A DNA stretch of 64,000 nt from Frondihabitans peucedani (GCF_039537585.1 NZ_BAABAU010000005.1:334-64333), one strand, 5' to 3'; numbered from the stretch's first letter, positions 53,644 to 63,421 are shown. The notes: a model not told the origin generated them from the sequence alone. Program-made: numbers and translations.

Positions 53644-55500
53644 ATGTCGAACGCCCTCGGTGACGCCGTCAGCCCGTATCTCCGAAGCCACGCCGGCAAT
53701 CCCGTCGCGTGGCAGCAGTGGGGGCCCGAGCCGTTCGCCGAGGCGGCCCGGCGGGGCGTGCCCGTGATGGTGTCGATCGGGTACTCGACATGTCACTGGT
53801 GCCACGTCATGGCGCGCGAGAGCTTCAGCGATCCTGCGATCGCCGAACAGCTGAACGAGCGCTTCGTCGCGATCAAGGTCGACCGCGAGGAGCACCCCGA
53901 CGTCGACGCCAGCTACCTGGCGGCGGCCTCCGCATTCACCTCCGAGCTGGGCTGGCCGCTCACTGTCTTCACGACCCCTGAGGGTCGGGCCTTCTACGCG
54001 GGCACCTACCACCCCCCGGTCCCCGTGCAGGGCCGACCCTCCTTCTCGCAGGTGCTCGACGCCGTCACCGACGCCTGGACCGGACGCCGTGACGAGGTCG
54101 AGCAGAACGCGTCGCAGATCGCTGCGGCTCTCGCGTCGTCGCAGTCCGCGAGCGCAGGATGCCTGCCCACGGCCGAGCAGCTGTCCGGCATCGTCGACCG
54201 GCTGGCCTCCTTCGAGGACGACGAGTTCGGCGGCTTCGGTCGGGCGCCCAAGTTCCCGATCGCTCCCGTGCAGCTGCTGCTCGTCGACCTCGCTGCCCGC
54301 GGTGACGGTGCGGCCCGGGATATCGTCCGCCGGACCCTCGGAGCCATGGCCGCCTCGCCGCTCCGCGACCCCGTCGAGGGCGGGTTCTTCCGATACGCGG
54401 TCCGCCGCGACTGGCACGAGCCGCACTATGAGAGGATGCTCTACGACAACGCCCTGCTCCTGACCGCCTACTCGCGCCTCTCCGCTCTCACCGAGGGCGA
54501 CGAGAGCGCCGCGGCGACCGAGGCGGCGACGGGCATCGCCGGGTTCCTGCTGGGCACCCTCCAGCGCCCCGACGGCGGCTTCGGCTCCGCTCAGGACAGC
54601 GAGAGCGAGCTCGGCGAGGGCGCCTACTACGCCCTCTCGGTCGAGGAGCGGCGCGAGGCGGCACCCCCGCGCGTCGACGAGAAGGTGCTGACCGGGTGGA
54701 ACGGCCTGGCGATCGGCGCTCTCGCCGAAGCCGGGGCCCGCCACGACCGGCCGGACTGGACCGCCGCCGCGGTGCGAGCGGCCGATCGACTCCTCGCCCG
54801 CCACCGCTCGGCCGACGGGACGCTCCTCCGGGCGGCGACGGAGCGCGGGGTGTCGACCGCGGTCGCGACGCTCGAGGACTACGGGATGCTCGCCGACGGC
54901 ATCCTGCGTCTCGCCCTGGCCACCGGGCAGCCCCGGTACGCGGCAGAGGCCCGCCCTCTCGTCGACGCCTGCCTGACCGGCGACGAGAGGGTCTTCGCCG
55001 CACCGGGCGGAGGCGACCCCGTCCTTGCCGCGCAGGGCCTCGGCCTCGCGAGCGACCCGTCGGAGGGCGCGTATCCCTCGGGGCTCAGCGCGATCGCGTC
55101 TGCGGCGGCGACGCTGGCCCAGCTCGTCCACGAGCCGCAATACCGCCGTGCTTCGGAGGGCGCGGTGGCCCTGGTGTCAGAGCGGGCCGTCGAGAACCCG
55201 ACCGCCTTCGGGGCGATGCTCTCGGTGGCGGCCGGACTCGCGACTCCTGCGACGCAGCTCGTGGTCGTCTCCCCGGGCGGCGCAGGATCCGGGCTGACCT
55301 CCTTCGCTCACGCCTGGTTCCGGCCCGGGCTGGCGTCCGTCGTGGTGTCGCCCGCCGCCGCCGCCTCGTGGTCGGACGCGGGTTTCGACCTGTTCGACGG
55401 GCGAGTCGCCCAGGGTGGCTCCGACACGGCCTACCTCTGCCGCGACTTCGTCTGCGCGCTGCCGGTCACCTCGCTCGAGGAGCTCGTCGCGCAGGTGTGA
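53644..55500 (+). CDS. YyaL/SSP411-type thioredoxin-fold protein (DUF255)
   Basis: A 618-residue protein. Residues 1-160 are the DUF255 thioredoxin-like domain with the pattern [15 protein letters not shown] and the active-site-like [14 protein letters not shown]. The remainder is an (alpha/alpha)6-barrel-like region with [40 protein letters not shown] and [21 protein letters not shown], as in bacterial YyaL and mammalian SPATA20. The biochemical activity of the family is unproved; a redox or sugar-binding role is suggested by fold. It is monocistronic. Confidence 0.92.
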   Translation: MSNALGDAVSPYLRSHAGNPVAWQQWGPEPFAEAARRGVPVMVSIGYSTCHWCHVMARESFSDPAIAEQLNERFVAIKVDREEHPDVDASYLAAASAFTSELGWPLTVFTTPEGRAFYAGTYHPPVPVQGRPSFSQVLDAVTDAWTGRRDEVEQNASQIAAALASSQSASAGCLPTAEQLSGIVDRLASFEDDEFGGFGRAPKFPIAPVQLLLVDLAARGDGAARDIVRRTLGAMAASPLRDPVEGGFFRYAVRRDWHEPHYERMLYDNALLLTAYSRLSALTEGDESAAATEAATGIAGFLLGTLQRPDGGFGSAQDSESELGEGAYYALSVEERREAAPPRVDEKVLTGWNGLAIGALAEAGARHDRPDWTAAAVRAADRLLARHRSADGTLLRAATERGVSTAVATLEDYGMLADGILRLALATGQPRYAAEARPLVDACLTGDERVFAAPGGGDPVLAAQGLGLASDPSEGAYPSGLSAIASAAATLAQLVHEPQYRRASEGAVALVSERAVENPTAFGAMLSVAAGLATPATQLVVVSPGGAGSGLTSFAHAWFRPGLASVVVSPAAAASWSDAGFDLFDGRVAQGGSDTAYLCRDFVCALPVTSLEELVAQV

Positions 55501-55506
55501 GAGCGG

Positions 55507-57177
55507 CTACTTCCAGCTGGGGATCCAGTAGTGGAGGTTGATGAACGACCAGGGCTCCTGGATCGCCGTCCACATCGGGTAGTAGAAGGCGGTGAGGAGG
55601 ACGGCGACGATGACGAGGATCCCGACGACCCGGATGCCGCTCAGCCTCCTGATCTCGTCGTCGGTGCGCCGGCCGAGGATGTGGCCGAGCGCGGCCGCGA
55701 GCGCGATCACGAGGTAGGGCTCGAAGGCGATCGTGTAGAACTGGAAGACCGTCCGGTTCAGGTACATCAACCACGGCACGTAGCCCGCCGCCACACCGAT
55801 CAGGATCGCGCCCGACTGCCACTCGCGGTGGCGGACCAGCCGGTAGACGAGGTACAGGCAGGCGATGACGGCCGCGTACCAGATCAGCGGGTTGGCGATC
55901 CCCGTGATCGCCTGGCCGCAGCGGTCGGCGGTGCACCCCTCCTGGCCGGTGGTCAGGCCGAGGTAGTACATGCTCGTCGGGCGCTGCATCAGGAGCCACA
56001 GCAGCGGATTCGCCTGGTAGGGGTGAGGAGTCGAGAGCCCGACGTTGAAGGCGTAGATGCCTGCCTGGTAGTGCCAGAAGTTCTGCACCACGTCGGGCAC
56101 CCACGCGAGGGCGCCCGTCCAGTGCAGCCCGGGAGCCGAGGTGACCCACTCGCGGTAGTAGCCGCCCTTCGTCACGAACCAGCCGGTCCAGGTCGCGACG
56201 TACGTGACGACGGCGATCGGGATCATCAGGACGAACGTGACCGGACCCTGCTTGAACAGCGTGCCCGTGCCCCAGAACTCGACGCCGACGCGTCGCCTGG
56301 CCGCCATGTCGACGGCGATCGTGTACACGGCGAAGACCGCGAGGAAGTAGAGGCCGTTCCACTTCACCCCGGTGGCCGCTCCGAGGAGGAGGCCCGCGAC
56401 GATCAGCCACGGCCGGTTCCAGAGCGCCGGGCCCCAGGCGAGGTCGCGGCCCCGGTGGTCCATCCGGACCACCCACTCGTCGAGCTTCCGCTTCGTCCGG
56501 TGCCGGTCGAGCAGGATCGCGCCGAACGCCATCAGTGCGAAGAGCATCACGAAGTTGTCCAGCAGCGACACCCGCGACATCACGATGGCCTGGCCGTCGA
56601 TGGCGAGGAAGAACCCCGCCAGGACGCCGAGCAGCGTCGACTTCAGGAGGTGCCGCGCGATCACCGTGACGAGCAGGACGGCGACGGTGCCGGCGATGGC
56701 CGTGCTGAGCCGCCACCCGGCGGGATTGCTCGGGCCCAGGGCCCACATGCCGAGCGAGATCAGCCACTTGCCGAGCGGCGGATGCGCGATGAACTCCGCC
56801 GCCGAGGTGTAGAGGCTCGTCTGACCGGCGGCGAACTTTCCGTCGACGTCGTTCGGCCAGGTGCCCTCGTAGCCCAGGTTGTGCAGGGTCCACGCGTCTT
56901 TGACGTAGTACGTCTCGTCGAAGACGAGCGCATCGGGGTGACCGAGATGCCACAGGCGCAGGATCGCCGCCACCAGCGTGACCAGCGCCGGCCCGCCCCA
57001 GGCCCATACCCGCTGCCTGGTCGGGGTCGAGAGCACCCGTCCCCACCACGCGTCGAGACGGGTCAGCCGGGGCTCGCGCAGGGCGTCGGCGTGACGCCCG
57101 GCCCCCTCCGAAGCGGGAGCCGGAGCCGGGGACTCTTCGACGAGCTGGTCGAAGTCGTCACCGGGCCTCAGGGTCAT
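55507..57177 (-). CDS. protein O-mannosyltransferase (GT39 family)
   Basis: Transfers mannose from polyprenyl-phosphate-mannose to Ser/Thr of exported proteins at the outer face of the membrane. It has 556 residues, with a polar N-terminal 60 followed by about eleven membrane segments. The catalytic acidic pair is in VFDETYYVKDAWTL in the first outer loop; EFIAHPPLGKWLI, GVKWNGLYFL and PTSMYYLG are family motifs. Its divergence from rsmI repeats the M. tuberculosis order Rv1002c/Rv1003, supporting orthology with mycobacterial Pmt. It starts at ATG with a leaderless-type promoter. Confidence 0.93.
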   Translation of the reverse strand: MTLRPGDDFDQLVEESPAPAPASEGAGRHADALREPRLTRLDAWWGRVLSTPTRQRVWAWGGPALVTLVAAILRLWHLGHPDALVFDETYYVKDAWTLHNLGYEGTWPNDVDGKFAAGQTSLYTSAAEFIAHPPLGKWLISLGMWALGPSNPAGWRLSTAIAGTVAVLLVTVIARHLLKSTLLGVLAGFFLAIDGQAIVMSRVSLLDNFVMLFALMAFGAILLDRHRTKRKLDEWVVRMDHRGRDLAWGPALWNRPWLIVAGLLLGAATGVKWNGLYFLAVFAVYTIAVDMAARRRVGVEFWGTGTLFKQGPVTFVLMIPIAVVTYVATWTGWFVTKGGYYREWVTSAPGLHWTGALAWVPDVVQNFWHYQAGIYAFNVGLSTPHPYQANPLLWLLMQRPTSMYYLGLTTGQEGCTADRCGQAITGIANPLIWYAAVIACLYLVYRLVRHREWQSGAILIGVAAGYVPWLMYLNRTVFQFYTIAFEPYLVIALAAALGHILGRRTDDEIRRLSGIRVVGILVIVAVLLTAFYYPMWTAIQEPWSFINLHYWIPSWK

Positions 57178-57183
57178 TCGGCC

Positions 57184-57189
57184 ATCGTA
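57184..57189 (-). promoter_or_regulatory. -10 box (TACGAT), leaderless start of the mannosyltransferase
   Basis: The minus-strand TACGAT ends six bases before the ATG. The rsmI gene starts only 28 bases beyond it on the other strand, so the two promoters must overlap. Confidence 0.5.
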
Positions 57190-57216
57190 GAGGGCAGGGA
57201 CAGGGAGAATGGTCGG

Positions 57217-58032
57217 GTGATCGTTCTCGCCGCAACCCCCATCGGCAACCTCGGAGACGCCTCCAAGCGGCTGGTGGAAGCGCTGTCGAACACGGAGGTG
57301 ATCGCCGCGGAGGACACCCGGACGGCCGTTCACCTGATGCGCGCTCTCGGCATCGAGAATCGTCCCCGACTCATCGCCCTGCACGAGCACAACGAGCGCG
57401 AGCGCGCCGCCGAGGTCGTCGAGCTCGCCCGCGACGCCGACGTGCTCGTCCTCACCGACGCGGGCATGCCCGCGATCAGCGATCCCGGCTTCCCGCTCGT
57501 CGAGGCCGCAGCGGCAGCCGGGGTGACCGTGACCGCGCTGCCCGGCCCCTCGGCCGTGCTGACCGCGCTCGCCGTCTCCGGGCTGCCGACCGACCGATTC
57601 ACTTTCGAGGGCTTCCTTCCGCGGAAACAGGGCGACCGGCAGAGGATCCTGCGGGCCCTCGACGCCGAGCGGCGCACGATGGTGTTCTTCGAGTCGCCGC
57701 ACCGCCTCGCGGAGTCGCTCGGCGACGTGGCCGAGGTGCTGGGCGCCGACCGGCGCGTGGTCGTCTGCCGCGAGCTGACGAAGCTGCACGAGGAGGTCCG
57801 CCGGGGCACCGCCTCCGAGCTGGCGGCCTGGGCCGCGGACGGCGTGCGGGGCGAGATCTGCATCGTCGTCGAGGGCGCCGAGGAGCGCGAGGTCGACCTC
57901 GCGCAGGGGGTCGAGCTCGTGCTCGCGGCCGTCGCCGCCGGGGACCGCCTGAAGGACGCCGCCGCCGAGGTCTCGTCGTCGACGGGACTGTCGAAGCGCG
58001 ACCTGTACCAGGGGGCGCTCGCCGCGCGCTGA
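57217..58032 (+). CDS. rsmI: 16S rRNA 2'-O-methyltransferase RsmI
   Basis: Methylates the ribose of C1402 in 16S rRNA with SAM. It has 271 residues of the tetrapyrrole-methylase fold. VLAATPIGNLGDASKRL opens the protein; AAEDTRT, LTDAGMPAISDPGF and ALPGPSAVLTALAVSGLPTDRFTFEGFLPRK are the classic RsmI blocks. It starts with GTG. It is divergent from the mannosyltransferase with 39 bases between start codons. Confidence 0.95.
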   Translation: MIVLAATPIGNLGDASKRLVEALSNTEVIAAEDTRTAVHLMRALGIENRPRLIALHEHNERERAAEVVELARDADVLVLTDAGMPAISDPGFPLVEAAAAAGVTVTALPGPSAVLTALAVSGLPTDRFTFEGFLPRKQGDRQRILRALDAERRTMVFFESPHRLAESLGDVAEVLGADRRVVVCRELTKLHEEVRRGTASELAAWAADGVRGEICIVVEGAEEREVDLAQGVELVLAAVAAGDRLKDAAAEVSSSTGLSKRDLYQGALAAR

Positions 58033-58082
58033 GGGTGGTGCTGCGGGTGGTGGGCTGCTTCTGGCGCCGGTCGGCGCGGGTG

Positions 58083-58144
58083 GGCGGGTGCTCGCAGGTG
58101 TGGGCGGGTCTCCGGGGAGCGGCCCACTGCGGCGAGCACCCGCC
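58083..58144. repeat. nested inverted repeat after rsmI, copy 1 of a flanking repeat
   Basis: GGCGGGTGCTCGC (58083-58095) and its exact complement (58132-58144) enclose a second stem (GTGGGC/GCCCAC). It lies between convergent genes and can end both transcripts. Its first 37 bases match a stretch at 59312 at 30 positions, so the two copies flank the gene at 58199-59176. Confidence 0.6.
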
Positions 58145-58198
58145 GACAGCTGCGGGCCAGACAGCGGAGGCGCCAGGCGCGCCGCCCGCGCCAGGCCC

Positions 58199-59176
58199 TC
58201 ACGCCGCACCAGCACTGCGTCGCGACCGCCCACGCGGGGCGGCGGAAGTGGCACGCGGCACACCGGCCCGCTCGAGCAGCCGTCGCAGGGGCTCCCCGCG
58301 CCAGGCGTCGTCCCAGCCCCAGCGCACGATGCCGTGCCCGTCCGCGCGCAGGGCATCCTCTCGGCGCTTCTCCTCCCAGAGGGCGTCGGGGTCGCCCGAT
58401 CCGTCTGCCCGGGAGTGCTCGAGGCGTCCGTCGAACTCGCCGACGAGGTCGACCGCATCCCAGTAGAAGTCGACGACGGCCCGCGAGCCGTCGCCCGAGA
58501 CGAACGGTCGCTGGAGGTCCGGCGCTGCGAACCCCGCGTCGAGGATCCGCGCACGGCTGAACGACTCGCCGGGGTTCGCTGCCCGCCCATCGGCGAGAGA
58601 GACCGCCCGGGTCACCCGGGTCCGCGCTCGAAGGGACGTCCGCCGCCGCAGTTCGGCGCGCAGGTCGGGGATCGTCGTCGAGCCGAGCCGCAGGGCGTGA
58701 TCGAGCATCGGCAGGCTGAGGGGGAGAGCGACGGTCGCCGCGACGTCGATCAGGGTCCGCTCCAGAGTCGTCACCCTGATGTCGTCGAGGCCCGCGGGCG
58801 CGACCGCCTCGGCCGCGTTGCGAGAGCGGTGGGCCCTGATCCCGCTCTCGGAGCGCCCTCCCGTGGCGCCGATCAGCAGGACGTCGAGGTCGGTGGAAGG
58901 CGGCCCCACAAGAGGCAGGCCGTGCAGGATCGCGGCCGTCGCATGACTGAAGAGGGGCGTCGCCCGGCGACTCGTCGCCGCGGCCCGGGCCTGCAGGACG
59001 ACGCGCTGCCTTGGCGAGGTCGCGAGCCACTCCTCGGCGTCGACGTAGACGCCGCGCCGGACGCGCTCGAGCTCGCCGCGCCGGACAGCGAGGGTCTGCT
59101 GCCACCGGGCGACACCCGCTTCGGCGAGGTCGGCGCTCGTTCGGAGGGACAGGGAGGAGGCGGCGTGTGAGGTCAT
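58199..59176 (-). CDS. AbiEi-like N-terminus with DUF559-like nuclease-fold C-terminus
   Basis: A 325-residue protein. The N-terminal half resembles AbiEi-type antitoxin/winged-helix proteins (RWQQTLAVRRGELERVRRGVYVDAEEW, then SHATAAILHGLPL and VTTLERTLIDVAA). The C-terminal part has the DUF559/PD-(D/E)XK layout, with VVDFYWDAVDLVGEFDGRLEH, a charged WEEKRREDAL helix and GHGIVRWGWDDAW. No AbiEii toxin gene is adjacent. Such fusions recur in Microbacteriaceae; a defence or DNA-repair role is possible but unproved. Short imperfect repeats lie on both sides, which may record an insertion between rsmI and metG. Confidence 0.72.
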   Translation of the reverse strand: MTSHAASSLSLRTSADLAEAGVARWQQTLAVRRGELERVRRGVYVDAEEWLATSPRQRVVLQARAAATSRRATPLFSHATAAILHGLPLVGPPSTDLDVLLIGATGGRSESGIRAHRSRNAAEAVAPAGLDDIRVTTLERTLIDVAATVALPLSLPMLDHALRLGSTTIPDLRAELRRRTSLRARTRVTRAVSLADGRAANPGESFSRARILDAGFAAPDLQRPFVSGDGSRAVVDFYWDAVDLVGEFDGRLEHSRADGSGDPDALWEEKRREDALRADGHGIVRWGWDDAWRGEPLRRLLERAGVPRATSAAPRGRSRRSAGAA

Positions 59177-59311
59177 GCCGAGACGATGCCCGAGCGGCGT
59201 GATCCTGCGCGGCCGCCCGACCCGATCTGGGGAGACCGGGTCGTGGAGGCGGCGCTGTGGAGGAGTCGTGGCAGCTCATCGGGAGCGAGCCGACGAAGCC
59301 GGGGCAGGGTC

Positions 59312-59374
59312 GGCGGGTGCCCGCAGGAGTGGGCGGCGCTCCGCCGACCCGCCGACTCCTGCCGCCGCCCGCCC
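59312..59374. repeat. copy 2 of the flanking repeat, with hairpin
   Basis: The first 37 bases (starting GGCGGGTGCCCGCAGGAG) match copy 1 at 58083 at 30 positions. GCAGGAGTGGGCGG pairs with CCGCCGACTCCTGC further on (one mismatch), forming a stem just upstream of metG. Confidence 0.55.
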
Positions 59375-59411
59375 ACGCCCCGAACCGGCGTCACAGCGCT
59401 ACCCGGCGCTT

Positions 59412-59417
59412 TAGTAT
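59412..59417 (+). promoter_or_regulatory. -10 box (TAGTAT), leaderless start of metG
   Basis: TAGTAT ends seven bases before the metG ATG, in the only A+T-rich patch of the intergenic region. Confidence 0.55.
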
Positions 59418-59424
59418 TGACGAC

Positions 59425-61002
59425 ATGCCCGCCGGCGACTCCTTTTACATCACCACGCCCATCTTCTACGTCAACGATGTCCCTCACATCGGCCACGCCT
59501 ACACCGAGGTCGCAGCCGACGTGCTCGCGCGCTGGCACCGCCAGCGGGGCGACGACACCTGGCTGCTGACCGGCACCGACGAGCACGGCCAGAAGATCCT
59601 CCGGACGGCCACGAGCCATGACGTCACGCCGAAGGAGTGGGCCGACAAGCTCGTCGAGGAGTCGTGGAAGCCGCTGCTGCAGACGGTCAACATCTCGAAC
59701 GACGACTTCATCCGCACCACCGACACTCGGCATGAGACGGGCGTGCAGCGGTTCCTGCAGAAGCTCTACGACGACGGGTTCATCTACCAGGGCGAGTTCG
59801 AGGGCTTCTACTGCGTGGGCTGCGAGGAGTACAAGCAGCCGTCCGACCTGGTCGACGGCACCGGGCCGTTCGAAGGGCAGCAGGTCTGCGCGATCCACTC
59901 CAAACCGGTCGAGCTGCTCAAGGAGAGCAACTACTTCTTCCGGATGAGCGACTTCGAGAAGCCGCTGCTCGACCTGTACGAGCAGCAGGCCGACTTCATC
60001 CAGCCCGAGAGCGTCCGGAACGAGATCGTGTCGTTCGTGAAGCAGGGACTCCGTGACCTGTCGATCTCGCGGGCCTCGTTCGACTGGGGCATCAAGGTGC
60101 CGTGGGACGACGCGCACGTCGTCTACGTCTGGTTCGACGCGCTGCTCAACTACGCGACCGCGGTCGGGTACGGCGAGCCCTCCGAGCGTGCCGACTTCGA
60201 GCGGCGCTGGCCCGCCGTCCACATCGTCGGAAAAGACATCGCGCGGTTCCACGCGGTTATCTGGCCCGCCATGCTCATGGCCGCGGGCCTCCCCGTGCCG
60301 AAGCACGTCTTTGGCCACGGCTGGCTGCTGGTGGGGGGCGAGAAGATGTCGAAGTCGAAGCTGACGGGCATCGCTCCGCAGCAGATCACCGAGACGTTCG
60401 GTGTCGACGCCTTCCGGTACTACTTCATGCGGGCCATCACGTTCGGTCAAGACGGCAACTTCTCGTGGGAGGACATCTCGGCGCGCTACCAGGCCGAGCT
60501 TGCCAACGGCTTCGGCAACCTGGCGTCGCGCATCATCGCGATGATCACGCGCTACTTCGACGGAACCGTGCCGGTGGCGGCCGAGCTCCAGGCGGTCGAC
60601 CTGGCCATCCGAGAGACCGAGGTGCGAGTCACCGCCGCGGCCGACGAGGCCATCGAGCGCTTCGCGATCAACGAGGCCGTCTCGAGCATCTGGGAGCTCG
60701 TCGACGCGCTGAACGGCTACATCACCGAGCAGGAGCCCTGGGCCCTCGCCAAAGACGAGGCGCAGCGCAATCGGCTCGCGACGGTGCTGAACACCGCGCT
60801 CCGCGGGCTCGGTACACTGACCGTCCTCCTCAGCCCGTTCGTCCCCGAGGCCGCTCACAAGCTCTGGGCCTCCATCGGACAGGGCGAGCTCACGAGCCAG
60901 AACATCGACCGGGCCCCGGAGTGGTCGTCGGCCCCGTCGGTCGAGCCTCTGCCGTCGACGCTGTTCCCGCGCATCGAGCAGCCGGAGCCGGCGACAGCGT
61001 GA
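59425..61002 (+). CDS. metG: methionyl-tRNA synthetase
   Basis: Charges tRNA-Met. It has 525 residues of the class I fold. The HIGH motif is in NDVPHIGHAYTEV and KMSKS in GGEKMSKSKLTG. The connective peptide has a single CVGC knuckle followed by VCAIH. There is no C-terminal tRNA-binding domain of the long E. coli type. It leads metG-tatD-rsmA, with GTGA overlap into tatD. Confidence 0.96.
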   Translation: MPAGDSFYITTPIFYVNDVPHIGHAYTEVAADVLARWHRQRGDDTWLLTGTDEHGQKILRTATSHDVTPKEWADKLVEESWKPLLQTVNISNDDFIRTTDTRHETGVQRFLQKLYDDGFIYQGEFEGFYCVGCEEYKQPSDLVDGTGPFEGQQVCAIHSKPVELLKESNYFFRMSDFEKPLLDLYEQQADFIQPESVRNEIVSFVKQGLRDLSISRASFDWGIKVPWDDAHVVYVWFDALLNYATAVGYGEPSERADFERRWPAVHIVGKDIARFHAVIWPAMLMAAGLPVPKHVFGHGWLLVGGEKMSKSKLTGIAPQQITETFGVDAFRYYFMRAITFGQDGNFSWEDISARYQAELANGFGNLASRIIAMITRYFDGTVPVAAELQAVDLAIRETEVRVTAAADEAIERFAINEAVSSIWELVDALNGYITEQEPWALAKDEAQRNRLATVLNTALRGLGTLTVLLSPFVPEAAHKLWASIGQGELTSQNIDRAPEWSSAPSVEPLPSTLFPRIEQPEPATA

Positions 61003-61943
61003 GTGACAGCAACGGTGCGGGCGACGCGGCCCACCTCCGCCGACGCAGCGACGAGTCCGGCGGGCAGAAGCGCGACCTCAGCTATCCGCCCCTGCCGCCG
61101 GCCCTGACGGTCCCCGTCTACGACAACCACACGCACCTCGAGATCGAGGACGGCGAGGGACTCGACTACCGGGAGCACCTCGACCGAGCGTCGAGCGTCG
61201 GCATCCGCGGCGTCGTGCAGGTCGGCAACGACCTCGAGACCTCGCGCTGGTCGGCCGAGATTGCGGCCCGTGAGCCCCGGGTGCTGGCAGCGGTGGCGAT
61301 CCACCCGAACGAGGCGCCCCGGTACGCAGCGGAGGGCCGGCTGGCCGACGCTCTGGCAGAGATCGACGAGCTGGCAGGACGGACGCGAGTCCGGGCCGTC
61401 GGCGAGACCGGCCTCGACTGGAGCCGGCTCGACACCGCGGGCGACGACGCCGACCGCATCCGCGCCGCCCAGATCGAGTCCTTCGAGGCGCACATCGAGA
61501 TCGCCAAGAAGCACGATCTCGCGCTGCAGATCCACGACCGCGACGCGCACGACGACGTCGTCGCGACCCTCAAGCGCGTCGGAGCACCGGCCCGCACTGT
61601 CTTCCACTGCTTCTCGGGCGGACCCGAGCTCGGAGCGATCTGCGCCGACAACGGCTGGTACATGTCCTTCGCCGGCACTGTCACGTTCAAGAACGCCGCA
61701 CCGCTGCGAGAGGCGCTCGTCGCTGCCCCGCGGCACCTCGTCCTCGTCGAGACCGATGCCCCCTACCTCACCCCGACACCGTTCCGAGGCCGCCCCAACT
61801 CGCCCTACCTGATCCCGCTCACCCTCCGGTCGATGGCCGAGACCATGGGCACCGACGCGTCGATGCTCGCGGCGCAGATCACCTCCAACACCGAGCTCGT
61901 CTACGGCACCTGGGAGTCCGAGCCCATCACGGTCGACGCCTGA
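60999..61943 (+). CDS. tatD: TatD-family metal-dependent DNase
   Basis: A 314-residue TatD hydrolase. DNHTHLEI gives the first metal histidines, GETGLDW the bridging Glu, LQIHDRDAHDDV and FHCFSGG two more histidines, and VETDAPYLTPTPFRGRPNSP the catalytic Asp and closing signature. An N-terminal extension of about 40 polar residues precedes the usual start. The GTG shares bases with the metG stop. TatD proteins act as 3'-5' exonucleases or in DNA quality control. Confidence 0.93.
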   Translation: MSDSNGAGDAAHLRRRSDESGGQKRDLSYPPLPPALTVPVYDNHTHLEIEDGEGLDYREHLDRASSVGIRGVVQVGNDLETSRWSAEIAAREPRVLAAVAIHPNEAPRYAAEGRLADALAEIDELAGRTRVRAVGETGLDWSRLDTAGDDADRIRAAQIESFEAHIEIAKKHDLALQIHDRDAHDDVVATLKRVGAPARTVFHCFSGGPELGAICADNGWYMSFAGTVTFKNAAPLREALVAAPRHLVLVETDAPYLTPTPFRGRPNSPYLIPLTLRSMAETMGTDASMLAAQITSNTELVYGTWESEPITVDA

Positions 61944-62800
61944 TGGCGTCCTCCGCCCTGCTCGGTCCCGCGGAGATCCGCGACCTGGCCGACCTCCTCG
62001 GCATCCAGCCCACCAAGAAGCTGGGCCAGAACTTCGTCCACGACGGCAACACGGTGCGCAGGATCGTCGCCACCGCCAAGGTCGCCCCGGGCACCTCCGT
62101 GGTCGAGATCGGTCCCGGCCTCGGCTCCCTCACCCTCGGCCTGCTCGAAGCGGGAGCCCGGGTCGTCGCCGTCGAGATCGACAAGCGTCTCGCCGAGCAG
62201 CTCCCCGAGACGGTGCGTCTCCTGCAGCCGGACGCCGACCTCACCGTCGTCGTCGACGACGCCATGCGGGTGACGGCGCTCCCCGCCGAGCCGACGCACC
62301 TCGTCGCCAACCTGCCCTACAACATCTCGGTGCCGGTCCTGCTCCACTTCCTCGAGCACTTCCCCTCCCTGACGCGGGGCCTGGTGATGGTGCAGGCCGA
62401 GGTCGGCCTCCGCCTCGCCGCAGCTCCAGGATCGAAGGTCTACGGCTCACCGAGCATCAAGGCGGCCTGGTACGGCATCTGGTCGACCGCCGGGCAGGTC
62501 TCGCGGCAGGTGTTCTGGCCGGTGCCGAACGTCGACAGCATCCTCGTCGCCTACGACCGCCGCGATCCCAAAGGCACCGAGGCCGAGCGCGCGGCGACCT
62601 TCGAACTCGTCGACGCCGCGTTCCAGCAGCGCCGCAAGATGCTCCGGCAGTCGCTGTCGGTCGTCTTCGGCACCTCCTCCGAGGCATCCGACGCCATCGA
62701 GCAGGCCGGCCTCGCGCCGACCTCGCGAGGCGAGGAGCTGACGGTCGACGACTTCCTCGCGATCGCGCGCGTCCGACTGCGGGCCGCAGCGGGGGAGTAG
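61943..62800 (+). CDS. rsmA: 16S rRNA dimethyladenosine transferase RsmA (KsgA)
   Basis: Dimethylates two adjacent adenosines near the 3' end of 16S rRNA. It has 285 residues. KKLGQNFVHDGNTVRRIV and the SAM loop VVEIGPGLGSLTLGLLE open the protein; the catalytic NLPYNISVPVLL is intact; AAFQQRRKMLRQSL is the C-terminal signature. Its ATG overlaps the tatD stop by one base. In mycobacteria rpfB lies between tatD and ksgA and ispE follows; neither is found here. Confidence 0.95.
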   Translation: MASSALLGPAEIRDLADLLGIQPTKKLGQNFVHDGNTVRRIVATAKVAPGTSVVEIGPGLGSLTLGLLEAGARVVAVEIDKRLAEQLPETVRLLQPDADLTVVVDDAMRVTALPAEPTHLVANLPYNISVPVLLHFLEHFPSLTRGLVMVQAEVGLRLAAAPGSKVYGSPSIKAAWYGIWSTAGQVSRQVFWPVPNVDSILVAYDRRDPKGTEAERAATFELVDAAFQQRRKMLRQSLSVVFGTSSEASDAIEQAGLAPTSRGEELTVDDFLAIARVRLRAAAGE

Positions 62801-62802
62801 CC

Positions 62803-63357
62803 GTGCCCCGGAGCCCGAGCGCCGCAGGCGGCCTCAGCGACGCCAAGCTGGCCGCGCGCACCGGCCGGAGCGCCCGCGACTGGTTCGAGATCCTCGACGC
62901 CGAAGCGGCGACCCGGCTCTCGCACGATCAGATCGTGTCGCTCCTCGTCGACGTCTACGAGGCGCCCGAGTGGGGAGCGCAGGCGGTGGCCGTGCGCTAC
63001 CAGCACGATCACGGCATCCGGCTGCCGGGCGAGCAGGACGACGGCACCTTCACCGTGTCGGCGAGCAGGAGCATCCGCGGCGCGCAGCAGGCCGTGCTGG
63101 ATGCCGCGATCCTGCGCCTGTCCGCCCTGGCGAAGAGCGAGCCCGACGAGGTCCACCGCCTTCCCGAGCGCACCACCGCCTCGTGGACGCTCGGCTCCGG
63201 CGACCTGCTCGTCGCGCGAGTCGTCTCGTCAGACGGCGACCGCTGCTCGATCTCGCTGGTGCAGTCGGGCATCCGGCTGCCCGAACTCGTCGCCGGGCTC
63301 CGCCAGACCCTCGAGAAGACGGTCGTCAGAGTCGCCGGCGACATCGCTCAGGCCTGA
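62803..63357 (+). CDS. DUF4287-like protein of unknown function
   Basis: A 184-residue protein beginning two bases after the rsmA stop (GTG start), hence in the same operon. Residues 15-75 (LAARTGRSARDWFEILDAEAATRLSHDQIVSLLVD... EWGAQAVAVRYQHDHGIR) resemble the DUF4287 helical domain. The C-terminal half (TTASWTLGSGDLLVARVVSSDGDRCSISLVQSGI) is beta-rich and similar to START/AHSA1-like strands, though this is weak. No catalytic residues can be named. Confidence 0.65.
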   Translation: MPRSPSAAGGLSDAKLAARTGRSARDWFEILDAEAATRLSHDQIVSLLVDVYEAPEWGAQAVAVRYQHDHGIRLPGEQDDGTFTVSASRSIRGAQQAVLDAAILRLSALAKSEPDEVHRLPERTTASWTLGSGDLLVARVVSSDGDRCSISLVQSGIRLPELVAGLRQTLEKTVVRVAGDIAQA

Positions 63358-63421
63358 CGACGGGCCGAGACGAGGGCCCGAGGCGAGGATCCCAGGCGAG
63401 CAACCCCGACGACCGCCGACC

